Source of the DNA: Palsa-1392 sp963819975
GTDB lineage: Bacteria > Verrucomicrobiota > Verrucomicrobiia > Chthoniobacterales > UBA10450
Assembly (NCBI GenBank): GCA_963819975.1
Contig: CAWFYE010000004.1
Location: 372,001 to 436,000 of the forward strand
Reading direction: 5' to 3'
Length of the DNA: 64,000 nt
The notes under the pieces were generated by a model that was not told the DNA's origin, did not search any database, and worked only from the letters and a program-made list of their open reading frames with translations. Below, one piece after another: positions 53,012 through 61,362 of this stretch. Position 1 is the stretch's first letter. Every line of letters begins with the position of its first letter. The translations under genes and the position numbers were made by a program.

Positions 53012-53287
53012 TCAGGTCGGCGACCTGGCCGATTTCCAGAGTGCCTTGCGCACGAAGAAAATCAAAACCGTCACTGCGAGCAAGGCCCCGACCCCAATCG
53101 CTTCGCGGGCCGTCATTTGTAACAGCAGCCACACCACGACCGCTGAACTGCAAATCGGCACGATTGGCCCACCGGGGATGCGGAATTGCTCATCACCGTC
53201 CTTGTCCTTCACCATGTATTCGACCTCCACTCCGCGTTTCTCCAAGGCCGCAACCATTTGGTCGGACTCATCCTTGTACATCTGCCG
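53012..53287 (-). pseudogene. Fused remnants of an S9 peptidase and an APC permease
   Basis: On the minus strand two protein fragments run together in one frame. The first (about 53287-53195: RQMYKDESDQMVAALEKRG, then VEVEYMVKD) matches the C-terminal part of prolyl-oligopeptidase-family hydrolases, but it breaks off where the catalytic DEGHGF would follow. The second (about 53194-53012: FRIPGGPIVPI, then REAIGVGALL) matches the C-terminal helices of APC amino-acid permeases. No start codon fits. The region appears to be debris from deletion between two older genes. Confidence 0.6.
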
Positions 53288-53342
53288 GATCAGGCGTGCC
53301 CTGCGCGATGAAGAGCGGCGTTTTAGCTTTTTTCCGCGCGCA

Positions 53343-53495
53343 TCACCGATGAGAGGGCTTCCAACCCGAATCAACCTTAACCGCGGCCTCCGGCGCGGCG
53401 GGCGCCGGGGTCGCCTTCGGCGGAGAGGCGGACAATTCAGTCAGGACGAGAATGGAAAGGAAAGCGACGATCAGGTATCCAAGGATGAATTTCAT
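53343..53495 (-). CDS. Small single-pass membrane protein
   Basis: From ATG 53495 a 50-residue peptide begins KFILGYLIVAFLSILVLTEL and ends in a Pro/Ala-rich tail (SPPKATPAPAAPEAAVKV, then DSGWKPSHR). One hydrophobic helix is followed by an extended tail, as in small membrane-tethered proteins. It has no recognised family. Confidence 0.4.
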   Translation of the reverse strand: MKFILGYLIVAFLSILVLTELSASPPKATPAPAAPEAAVKVDSGWKPSHR

Positions 53496-53653
53496 GGCTT
53501 TACGAGTGAGATGCGGCACGCGTTGCATTTGGATTCAATAATCATCGGGGTCGGACGCGAAAGGTGTCTACTCCGCTGCTCGAGACGGCTGGCGCGCGCT
53601 CTTCCTTTCTATTCCGGGTCGAGGATATAGGGTTGGCGGGCGTGACCGAAACG

Positions 53654-54382
53654 ATGCGAACTTTCGACCTGCTCGGCACGCCGCTCCTCGCCACGACCTA
53701 CGAAGGGCTGATCGCGCATACCCACGCGCTGGCCCGGCGGGACGGCCCGCATGCAATTGATTTCACGAATACTCACATCGTCACGCTTCGGCGCCAGAAT
53801 TCGCATTTCCGCGAAATCACGAGCCGGTTCGATCATTTTGTCCCTGACGGGATGCCCCTCATCTGGTGCCTGAATGCTCGCGGCGCCGGCCTGCGCGACC
53901 GAGTCTACGGGCCGACCTTCATGCGACGCGCGCTCGAGGCGAGTCCCGGTCCCTGGACGCATTACTTGTTAGGCGGCTCAACCGAATGCCTCGCGGCCCT
54001 GCGGCGCAGATTCGGCGACGTCCAAATCGTCGGGGCGCGACACGGTTATTTTTCGCCTGACGACGAGGAGGAAATTCTGACCGAGATCGACCGCCTCGCG
54101 CCCGACTTCATCTGGATCGGGCTTGGGACCCCGAAACAGCAGGATTGGATTCACCGCCACAAAACCGCGATCAAGCGCGGCGTCATCTTCGCGGTCGGCT
54201 TCGCCTTCGACGTCAACGCCGGGCTCAAGCCGGACGCTCCGACCTGGATGCAGCGCCTCGGTTTGACCTGGCTCTTCCGGGTCGCTTCCGAGCCGAGGCG
54301 GTTGCTCACCCGCTATCTGCGCTACAATAGTCTCTTCGTTTACTACCTCCTGAAAGATGGACTCTTTGCGCGACGTTCTTAG
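53654..54382 (+). CDS. WecG/TagA/CpsF-family glycosyltransferase (GT26)
   Basis: The protein shows the GT26 pattern: LLGTPLLATTYEGL, DFTNTHIVTLRR, FVPDGMPLIWCLN, YLLGGSTE, then IWIGLGTPKQQDWI and AVGFAFDVNAG. It transfers a sugar (such as N-acetylmannosamine) onto a lipid-linked acceptor in polysaccharide synthesis. I start at ATG 53654 just before the domain. A GTG at 53564 would add 30 unconserved residues. The end overlaps the GH113 gene by 26 bases, so the pair is coupled. Confidence 0.85.
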   Translation: MRTFDLLGTPLLATTYEGLIAHTHALARRDGPHAIDFTNTHIVTLRRQNSHFREITSRFDHFVPDGMPLIWCLNARGAGLRDRVYGPTFMRRALEASPGPWTHYLLGGSTECLAALRRRFGDVQIVGARHGYFSPDDEEEILTEIDRLAPDFIWIGLGTPKQQDWIHRHKTAIKRGVIFAVGFAFDVNAGLKPDAPTWMQRLGLTWLFRVASEPRRLLTRYLRYNSLFVYYLLKDGLFARRS

Positions 54383-55397
54383 CTGCGGTTTGATGCTCGG
54401 CCTTCTTCTCGGTGGCGCGTCCAGCGCCAGCGCCGACGAAGGGGCTCGGCCGATCAAGGGAATGACCATTTCCTGCCAGACTTCCGGCTGGGAATGGGCC
54501 ACCCCGGAGATGGCGAAAACGCTCGACGAACTGAAGTCGTTAGGCGTGAACAGCATCGCGATTCATCCCTATGCCCAGATTCAAAACGACGGGCACGTCC
54601 GTTTCCGCACCGACGATAATTTCCGGCACGTCTCCGTCCCGCTCGATTGGGCGCGCGAACGCGGCCTCTCAGTCATGCTCATTCCGCACATCGCCTATTG
54701 GGGAACGAAATTTCTCTGGCGCGGCGAGATCAATTTCGAGACGAAGGAGGAATGGGATCGTTTCTTCGGAGATTACCAGACCTGGATCGTGCAGATGGCG
54801 AAAATCGCGGAGGCGCACGGAGCGGGGATTTTTTGCATCGGGCTCGAATTCACCTACGCGCAAAAGTTTGACGCCCGCTGGCGCCAGATCATCGCAGCGG
54901 TGCGCCAGGTCTATCACGGCAAGCTGACCTACGGCGGCAACTGGGACAGCTTCCAAGAGGTGCCTTTCTGGGACGCACTCGATTACATCGGGGCGCTCGC
55001 CTACTTTCCCCTAACGAAAACCAACAACCCGAGCGAAGCGGAGATCGCCGCCGCCTGGAAGAAGAAATGCGCCGAGCTGATCGCCTACTCCAAGGCGCAT
55101 GGCGACAAGAAATTCCTCTTCGTCGAGATCGGCTACAATGTTAGCGCACGCGCTGCGGCTGAGCCCTGGGCCTTCAAAATGGGCGGCGACCACGCAGACG
55201 AAATCCAGCAGCGCTGCATCGACGTAGCGCTCGATTTGCCGGAGCGTTGCCCGGCGCTCGCTGGAATGTACTGGTGGAAGTGGTTCCCGGAGTTGCCGAG
55301 CCGGGAGGAGGAAAATTACCGCCTGCAGACGCCCGCGATCAAGGCACTGATCGCGAAGCACTGGAAAGCAACGGCGCCAGCAGCCGGGACAAAATAG
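54357..55397 (+). CDS. Secreted GH113-like glycoside hydrolase
   Basis: This 346-residue protein has a signal peptide (about 1-27, LMLGLLLGGASSASADEG). The TIM-barrel resembles family 113 (beta-mannanase type): IKGMTISCQTSGWEWATPEM near the start, the acid/base Glu in CIGLEFTYAQ, the nucleophile Glu in LFVEIGYN, and WWKWFPE near the end. It should act on mannose-containing or related beta-glycans outside the cytoplasm. It follows the GT26 gene with an overlap, which suggests a joint role in surface polysaccharide turnover. Confidence 0.82.
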   Translation: MDSLRDVLSCGLMLGLLLGGASSASADEGARPIKGMTISCQTSGWEWATPEMAKTLDELKSLGVNSIAIHPYAQIQNDGHVRFRTDDNFRHVSVPLDWARERGLSVMLIPHIAYWGTKFLWRGEINFETKEEWDRFFGDYQTWIVQMAKIAEAHGAGIFCIGLEFTYAQKFDARWRQIIAAVRQVYHGKLTYGGNWDSFQEVPFWDALDYIGALAYFPLTKTNNPSEAEIAAAWKKKCAELIAYSKAHGDKKFLFVEIGYNVSARAAAEPWAFKMGGDHADEIQQRCIDVALDLPERCPALAGMYWWKWFPELPSREEENYRLQTPAIKALIAKHWKATAPAAGTK

Positions 55398-55432
55398 ACC
55401 GCCCCAGCTGCCTGCGGCTCGCGCGGCCTCCG

Positions 55433-57181
55433 CTACACTTTGCGGCCGAATTTTTTCTCCAGTTCGCCTAGCGAAATTTGGATCATGGTGGGCCGGCCGT
55501 GCGGGCAGCAGTAAGGCAGCTCGCAGTCGAGAAGATCGCGGATCAACTTCTCCACCTCCGGCTGGCGGAGGTTGTCGTTCGCTTTCACCGCGTGACGACA
55601 GACCGTTTTCGCGATCATGTCTTCACCGAGCCGCAATGGCGAGCTGCTGTTGCTGGCTGATTTCAGGCTGTCGATCACATCCTGCAGGAGCCGACCTGGC
55701 TCCGCGCCGCTCAGGAAAGGTGGCAGGCTTTCCAGTTTGAAGGTGTGCCGGCCAAACTCCTCCACTCCCAAGCCCATCTTTTGCAGGGTCGCGAGATTGC
55801 GCTCGATCCATTCCGCGTCGCGCGGCGCGAGTTCGATCACCTGCGGGAGGAGCAGGCGCTGCGAAGGAACGCCCTGTTCTTCCATCCGGCGGCGCAGTTC
55901 CTCGAACAGGATCCGCTCATGCGCGGCATGCTGATCGACCAGGACCAGGCCCTCTGCGTTTTCCATCAGGACATAGAGCTTGTTCAGGATGCCGAGGATG
56001 CGGAACTCATGTTCCGGCAAGGGCCGGCGCTCCTCGTTAGGCGAAAAACGGACGTCGGTCACCGCCGGTTGGCTCGCGGCCACCGGGAAAGTCGGCTGAG
56101 AATCCCCCGCTGGCGGGACGATCGGCACTGCCGACCTAACGAATGCACCATCAGGCGCGGTCGGTGCCCGAAACTGCTCCTGCCAACTGCTCCGATCGCT
56201 CTCCAGAGTGCGCCGGATCGCGACTACGACCGCTTCGCGCACTCCCGCCGGATCGCGAAAACGCACTTCGCGTTTTGCCGGGTGCACGTTCACATCCACC
56301 TCCGCCGGGTCGAGCTCGACGAAGAGAAAGGTGACCGGGAACTGTCCTTTCATGAGCGCGGTGTGATAGCCCTCCTTCAAAGCCGCGCCGATGACAGGAC
56401 TCTCGATCGCCCGGTCGTTTACGAAGACAAACTGCTGCGCCCGGCTCGCCCGACTCACGCCGGCCTGGCCAATGAATCCGCTCACCCGCAGTTTCCCTTT
56501 TCCAGGTTCCACCTCGAGCAGGCGCGCCACCAGTTCGCTCCCCATCAAGTCGCGGATTCGATCGCGCAATGTCCTGGTCGCGGGCAGTTGAAAGACGACC
56601 CGCTCATCGCGCACGAGCGTGAAGGCAATATCCGGATGACCGATCGCCTGCAGGTTGAGCTGGTGTTCAATGTTGCGAGTCTCGGTGTTTTCGGAGCGCA
56701 GAAATTTCCGCCGGGCCGGCAGATTAAAGAAAAGCGAGCGCACCTCGACCTGGGTGCCGGGCGCCTCGCCTCCGTCGCGCACTGTTTCGATTTTCCCTCC
56801 CGAAACAAGCACCTCGGTGCCGACGACCGCCTCCTTCTCCCGCGTGGTGAGGCGAAAACGCGCGACGCTCGCGATACTCGGGAGTGCCTCGCCGCGAAAC
56901 CCGAGCGTCGCCACCGTCGCGAGATCGGCCGCCGTCCGGATTTTGCTCGTAGCGTGCCGTTCCAGGCAAAGGAGAGCGTCGTCCCGGTCCATCCCGATGC
57001 CGTCATCGGTCACGCGAATGAGCGAGATGCCGCCCCGCCGGATCATGACCTCGATCGAGCGTGCCTCGGCGTCGATGCTGTTCTCGACCAGCTCCTTTAC
57101 GACCGAAGCGGGCCGTTCAATCACCTCTCCCGCCGCCACCTGGCTGGCGAGCGTGTCGGAAAGAAGGCGGACCCGGCTCAT
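55433..57181 (-). CDS. mutL: DNA mismatch repair protein MutL (with endonuclease motif)
   Basis: This 582-residue protein has the N-terminal GHKL ATPase (KELVENSIDA, DDGIGM, GFRGEALPS) and a C-terminal dimerisation domain. The latter carries the DQHA-x2-E-x4-E endonuclease motif (VDQHAAHERILFEELR) and CPHGRPT, so MutL probably cuts the DNA itself and no MutH is needed. Octamers at 56034 and 56135 lie in the flexible linker region. Confidence 0.96.
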   Translation of the reverse strand: MSRVRLLSDTLASQVAAGEVIERPASVVKELVENSIDAEARSIEVMIRRGGISLIRVTDDGIGMDRDDALLCLERHATSKIRTAADLATVATLGFRGEALPSIASVARFRLTTREKEAVVGTEVLVSGGKIETVRDGGEAPGTQVEVRSLFFNLPARRKFLRSENTETRNIEHQLNLQAIGHPDIAFTLVRDERVVFQLPATRTLRDRIRDLMGSELVARLLEVEPGKGKLRVSGFIGQAGVSRASRAQQFVFVNDRAIESPVIGAALKEGYHTALMKGQFPVTFLFVELDPAEVDVNVHPAKREVRFRDPAGVREAVVVAIRRTLESDRSSWQEQFRAPTAPDGAFVRSAVPIVPPAGDSQPTFPVAASQPAVTDVRFSPNEERRPLPEHEFRILGILNKLYVLMENAEGLVLVDQHAAHERILFEELRRRMEEQGVPSQRLLLPQVIELAPRDAEWIERNLATLQKMGLGVEEFGRHTFKLESLPPFLSGAEPGRLLQDVIDSLKSASNSSSPLRLGEDMIAKTVCRHAVKANDNLRQPEVEKLIRDLLDCELPYCCPHGRPTMIQISLGELEKKFGRKV

Positions 57182-57286
57182 GCGAGCCTGATTTTAGAAT
57201 CGCGAAGTGCGATTGCGAACGAAAAGCGATCGAAGCTGCCCGCAACCGCTCTTCGGATCTCACGGACCTCCCGCCGATCGATTCGG

Positions 57287-57796
57287 TTACTTGGTCCGGA
57301 GCGCCTCCTGCACTGCAGCGGGCAACTTATCCGCTTGCTGCAGAAGCTGACTGACCTGCCAAAGCTCGTTGTCGTTCAGTTTGCCGCCAAACGAAGGCAT
57401 CGCGCTGAAGCGTATTCCATTTTTCACAACCCAATGGGTTTCGCCAACCGGATCATCGGTCACGCCTTTTGCCGGCGGAAGCAGCGCCGGAATGTGTGGG
57501 TAGACTCTTTTCGATAAGCCGGAAACGCCCTGACCAAGCTGTCCATGGCACCCGGCGCAGGTTTGCTCATAAATCTTGGCGCCCGCGAGGAGATTGGCGT
57601 CATCCGCCGGGAGAGGCGATTTCTCCTCCGCACTCTTGCCGATCGATGCCGCGAGCGCCTTGCGCGCGAGGGACCGTTCAAGCGGCAATGGCTTGGCGTC
57701 GGTCGACATCACCAGTCCGCCCTGCGCAAGGAAGAGGTAACCTGCGAGCAAGAGCAGGCAGATTCCAACGATTACACCACCCAGAAATTTGATCAT
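57287..57796 (-). CDS. Membrane-anchored mono-haem cytochrome c
   Basis: From ATG 57796 (with GAGG seven bases before) the protein is 169 residues. A single N-terminal helix (FLGGVIVGICLLLLAGYLFL) anchors it. The haem site is CAGCH, and the distal Met lies in SAMPSFGGKLND. It carries electrons at the outer side of the membrane. It has no partner oxidase or reductase here. Confidence 0.9.
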   Translation of the reverse strand: MIKFLGGVIVGICLLLLAGYLFLAQGGLVMSTDAKPLPLERSLARKALAASIGKSAEEKSPLPADDANLLAGAKIYEQTCAGCHGQLGQGVSGLSKRVYPHIPALLPPAKGVTDDPVGETHWVVKNGIRFSAMPSFGGKLNDNELWQVSQLLQQADKLPAAVQEALRTK

Positions 57797-57873
57797 AGAC
57801 AACCTCGCAAGCGGCGAAGCTAAAGCCGTTTTGGTTTGGGCGCCAACAACAAGCAGCAAGGGTGGGAGGCGCT

Positions 57874-58476
57874 CTACGTTGAAGCCCTGGCCGCCGCGAG
57901 GACAGCCAATGCCTGACTGAAATCGCGACCGAACACAACGATGCCACCGACGTGACCGGACATCGCGAAAATTTTCTTCACCCGCACATCAGTCTCGCGA
58001 AATAACCACTGAACTTCCCGAGCCATTTCGGGCGTGCCGTATGGCACACCGGGACGAGTAGCAACGTCGCGCTCGCACAGACTTCGCCACAGCTTTCGGT
58101 CGTGCCCATGCAGTACGGCGCAAACTTCGGAACCGATCGAATAAACCGCCGCATGGGTGAGAGATTCCGCGGAAGCAATCACCCGGCCCTCAGAACGCAG
58201 CCAATTGCGATCGAAATCCCACGCGATCACCTTCGCGTAATCCTGCAATCTCAACTCGGAGCGCATCCCGGTGCCGGAACCTGTGATGTAAAAAGCATCG
58301 CTCGTCCCGTCGCGCAGGCTGACGTTGCCAAAACCAATCCCGGTTTCATCCACTCCGAGCAGGCCGATCTCTCGCATCTTCTGCCGGGCAGCATTCAAGT
58401 CCTCGAAGCCGGGAAACGGCGCGAGCTCGCGGTCGTCAGACTCGTAGTGAAATTTTACAACGCCCGTCTCCGTCAT
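57874..58476 (-). CDS. Class II aldolase/adducin-family protein, likely 5-deoxyribulose- or MTRu-1-phosphate aldolase
   Basis: This 200-residue protein has the class II aldolase zinc-site segments: ESLTHAAVYSIGSEV, then VLHGHDR (the HxH pair) and the later SGHVGGIVVFGRD with the third His. Its start overlaps the stop of the MtnA-like gene by four bases (ATGA). In the dihydroxyacetone-phosphate shunt an aldolase of this family cleaves 5-deoxyribulose-1-phosphate or methylthioribulose-1-phosphate made by MtnA. The pairing suggests that role, although a dehydratase of the MtnB type cannot be excluded from sequence alone. Confidence 0.75.
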   Translation of the reverse strand: MTETGVVKFHYESDDRELAPFPGFEDLNAARQKMREIGLLGVDETGIGFGNVSLRDGTSDAFYITGSGTGMRSELRLQDYAKVIAWDFDRNWLRSEGRVIASAESLTHAAVYSIGSEVCAVLHGHDRKLWRSLCERDVATRPGVPYGTPEMAREVQWLFRETDVRVKKIFAMSGHVGGIVVFGRDFSQALAVLAAARAST

Positions 58477-59561
58477 TTCGCGTGTTCAGGAAAAAGCGAC
58501 AGAATGCTTCGCTCGTTAGGCTGGCAGATCCCCCGCTCGGTGATGAGTCCGCTGATCAACCGCCGCGGCGTGACATCGAACGCGTAATTGGCCGCCGGGC
58601 TGCCTGCGGGAGTGACAAGGACCTCCAGTAGCCGGTCGTCCACCCAACCGTCGGCGTGTTTTACCTCCTCCGCACCGCGCTCCTCGATCGGGATCTCGGC
58701 CAGACCGTCGCGTATCTTCCAATCGAACGAAGAGGAAGGCAGAGCGACATAGAACGGGACGCCGTTATCCTTCGCGGCGAGCGCCTTCAGATAGGTTCCG
58801 ATCTTGTTCGCGACGTCGCCGGTGTAGGTAGTCCGATCGGTTCCCACAAGGACGAGATCCACGTCGCCGCGCTGCATCAGGTGTCCACCGGTGTTGTCGG
58901 CGATGACGGTATGCGGCACGCCGTGCTCGCCTAATTCCCACGCGGTCAGTTTTGCGCCCTGACTGCGGGGGCGCGTCTCGTCGACCCAGACATGCACCGG
59001 GATCCCGCAATCGTAGGCGGCATAGATCGGAGAAGTAGCCGAACCGTAGTCGACAAACGCGAGCCAACCCGCGTTGCAATGGGTGAGCACGTTGACCGGT
59101 TGGCCGTTTTTGCGACGCGCGATTTGCTCGATCAATTCCAGCCCATGCAGGCCGATCTGCCGACAGTATTCGGCATCCTCGTTTGCGATCGCTTCCGCGG
59201 TTTGACGGGCGAGTTGAATTTTCTCCGTCGCGCTCGTGCCGGTGCCGATAGACGTCAATTGGCGTTCGAGCGCCCAACCGAGATTAACCGCGGTGGGCCG
59301 GGTCGCAAGCAAGAGCTCGGCCGCGGCCTCTGGTTCCATTTCAGCCAGCATCGCAAGGTACATCCCGTAACCGGCCGCGGCCCCGATCAGGCCCGCTCCG
59401 CGCACGTGCATGTCGCGAATCGCCGTCGCCATGTGCTCGACGGTCACGACCTCCTCGACCACGAAGCGATGCGGCAAGGCTCGCTGATCGATCAACTGCA
59501 CGATCCGATCATCGGCAGGCTTAAGCCAGATGGTGCGATAAGGGCGGCCCGCGACATTCAT
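58473..59561 (-). CDS. mtnA: MtnA-like 5-methylthioribose- or 5-deoxyribose-1-phosphate isomerase
   Basis: From ATG 59561 the protein is 362 residues with the eIF-2B-like fold. The catalytic Cys is in VLTHCNAGWLA and the catalytic Asp in VIADNTGGHLM. The substrate loops MHVRGAGLIGAAAGYG and GTDRTTYTGDVANKIGTY are also present. MtnA interconverts the aldose and ketose 1-phosphates of 5-deoxy- or 5-methylthio-ribose. The gene overlaps the aldolase gene downstream. No kinase (MtnK) or phosphorylase is in the window. The DNTGG variant of the Asp motif (classical enzymes read DSMAA-like) places it in a side branch. Confidence 0.82.
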   Translation of the reverse strand: MNVAGRPYRTIWLKPADDRIVQLIDQRALPHRFVVEEVVTVEHMATAIRDMHVRGAGLIGAAAGYGMYLAMLAEMEPEAAAELLLATRPTAVNLGWALERQLTSIGTGTSATEKIQLARQTAEAIANEDAEYCRQIGLHGLELIEQIARRKNGQPVNVLTHCNAGWLAFVDYGSATSPIYAAYDCGIPVHVWVDETRPRSQGAKLTAWELGEHGVPHTVIADNTGGHLMQRGDVDLVLVGTDRTTYTGDVANKIGTYLKALAAKDNGVPFYVALPSSSFDWKIRDGLAEIPIEERGAEEVKHADGWVDDRLLEVLVTPAGSPAANYAFDVTPRRLISGLITERGICQPNERSILSLFPEHAK

Positions 59562-59630
59562 TAACTCTGAAAGATACTCAACCGCGTAAAATCTGGTGAC
59601 CAAAAAATCTGGGACGTGGTCTAGTGCCAG

Positions 59631-61355
59631 ATGCAGAAGAAGTTATTCGCGGAGCTGGGACTCGCTCCGGAGATTTTGAAAGCGATCGAGCGGATGGGCT
59701 TCGAGGAAGCTTCGCCGATTCAGTCAGCCGCCATCCCGGTCCTGCTCGAAGGCGCGGATGTGGTCGGCCAATCGCAAACCGGTTCCGGCAAGACGGCGGC
59801 CTTTGGCATTCCCGCCATTCAACTGGTCGACCCGAGCCTGCGCGCGCCGCAGGTGCTCGTGCTCTGTCCGACGCGCGAGCTGGCGGTGCAGGTGGCGGAG
59901 GAAATAGCGAAACTCGCTTTCTTCAAACGCGGTGTGCGCGAGCTGCCCATCTACGGCGGGCAGTCGTACGAGCGGCAATTCCGCGGCCTGAGCGCCGGCG
60001 CGCAGATCATCATCGGCACACCAGGCCGGGTGATGGATCATCTCGAACGCAAGAGTCTGCGGCTCGACCAAATCAAAATGGTGGTTCTGGATGAAGCCGA
60101 TCGCATGCTCGACATGGGCTTCGTGGATGACATCAAGACCATCCTGCGGGAAGTGCCTGACGAGCGGCAGACGGTTTTCTTTTCCGCCACGATTCCGCGC
60201 CCGATCCAGGAGTTGATCAAAACGTTCACCCGCAATCCGGTCAACGTCCGAGTGCACGCCGAGGCGCTGACCGTGCCGGCAATCGAGCAGATCTATTACG
60301 AAGTGGATCGCCGCTCGAAGCTGGAGGTGCTTTGTCGTTTGATCGACCTCGAGGACATCAAGCTCGCGATCATTTTTTGCGCGACCAAGATGATGGTGGA
60401 CGATCTGACCGAGCACCTGACCGCGCGCGGCTACAACGCCGACAAACTGCACGGCGACATGACGCAGGCGATGCGAGAGCGGGTTATGGGAAAATTCCGC
60501 AAACGCGCGATCGAAATCCTGGTCGCAACCGACGTGGCGGCGCGCGGGCTCGACGTGGACGACATCGAGGTCGTTTTTAATTACGACCTGCCGCATGACG
60601 GCGAAGATTACGTCCATCGGATCGGCCGGACCGGTCGAGCGGGCAAAGGCGGAAAGGCAGTAACCTTTGTCGCCGGGCGGGAAATTTATCGGCTGGAGAA
60701 TATCCAGCGCTTCACCAAGAGCCGCATCCGGCGGGAAAAAATTCCGTCGGCAGAGGAAGTGGAAGGCCGGCGCGCGACGGTTTTTGCCGAGGCGCTCCGT
60801 GAGACGCTGACGAAGGGCGAATACAAACGCCACGACGAATTGCTCGACCGGCTTCTCGAGCAAGGACACTCACCTACCGACATCGCGTCGGCGCTCATAC
60901 ACTTGTTGGGCGAAGACAAGACGCGCGCCGGGCAGGCGATCCCAGAAGATCGGCTGCGCCCCAACTACAACCGTCCACCCGATCCCGGCGCGCGCGTCCG
61001 CCGGGAACGGAGTCGCGATGACTACGACACCAACCGAGCACCGCGCGGAAAGCGCGAGCGAAATGAGCGTCCGCCGCGGAGCGGACCGCGCGAAGAGGCC
61101 GGCATGGTATCCCACGAAGCTGGGATGGTGCGTCTGGCGTTTAACGCCGGCCGCGCTCATGAGGTGCAACCCGGAGATTTCGTCGGCGTGATCGCGGGCG
61201 TGACCGCCATTCCAAAGGGCGAGATCGGCGCGATCCATTTGCAGGCAACCAAGACCCTGGTCGATGTCGCGGAAGCGCGCGTCCCATTACTCCTCAAAAA
61301 ACTGAACGGGATTCAGTTCAAAGGACGAAAACTCCTGGTCAAAGTGTCGAAGTGA
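59631..61355 (+). CDS. DEAD-box ATP-dependent RNA helicase
   Basis: This 574-residue protein has all helicase motifs: Q motif (GFEEASPIQSAAIP), Walker A (SQTGSGKTAAF), PTREL, TPGR, DEAD (VLDEADRML), SAT and HRIGRTGRAG. After a basic Arg-rich linker (about 445-500) comes a C-terminal RNA-binding domain (VRLAFNAGRAHEVQPGDFVG, ending KGRKLLVKVSK) like that of DbpA/CsdA. It probably unwinds rRNA or cold-stabilised mRNA. It is divergent from mtnA. Confidence 0.94.
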   Translation: MQKKLFAELGLAPEILKAIERMGFEEASPIQSAAIPVLLEGADVVGQSQTGSGKTAAFGIPAIQLVDPSLRAPQVLVLCPTRELAVQVAEEIAKLAFFKRGVRELPIYGGQSYERQFRGLSAGAQIIIGTPGRVMDHLERKSLRLDQIKMVVLDEADRMLDMGFVDDIKTILREVPDERQTVFFSATIPRPIQELIKTFTRNPVNVRVHAEALTVPAIEQIYYEVDRRSKLEVLCRLIDLEDIKLAIIFCATKMMVDDLTEHLTARGYNADKLHGDMTQAMRERVMGKFRKRAIEILVATDVAARGLDVDDIEVVFNYDLPHDGEDYVHRIGRTGRAGKGGKAVTFVAGREIYRLENIQRFTKSRIRREKIPSAEEVEGRRATVFAEALRETLTKGEYKRHDELLDRLLEQGHSPTDIASALIHLLGEDKTRAGQAIPEDRLRPNYNRPPDPGARVRRERSRDDYDTNRAPRGKRERNERPPRSGPREEAGMVSHEAGMVRLAFNAGRAHEVQPGDFVGVIAGVTAIPKGEIGAIHLQATKTLVDVAEARVPLLLKKLNGIQFKGRKLLVKVSK

Positions 61356-61362
61356 CGGCTCG

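Noticed and set aside
52953..53050. Amidohydrolase remnant (GTLEIGQVADLI-like reading)
   Set aside because: The same bases encode the permease tail in another frame, which fits better; the match is probably chance.
55745..57517. 590-codon open frame opposite mutL
   Set aside because: It is a GC-rich antisense shadow of mutL. It has no family pattern, and its composition is unlike real proteins (many Arg, His, Pro).
59724..60869. 381-codon frame opposite the DEAD-box helicase
   Set aside because: It is an antisense shadow of a clear helicase.
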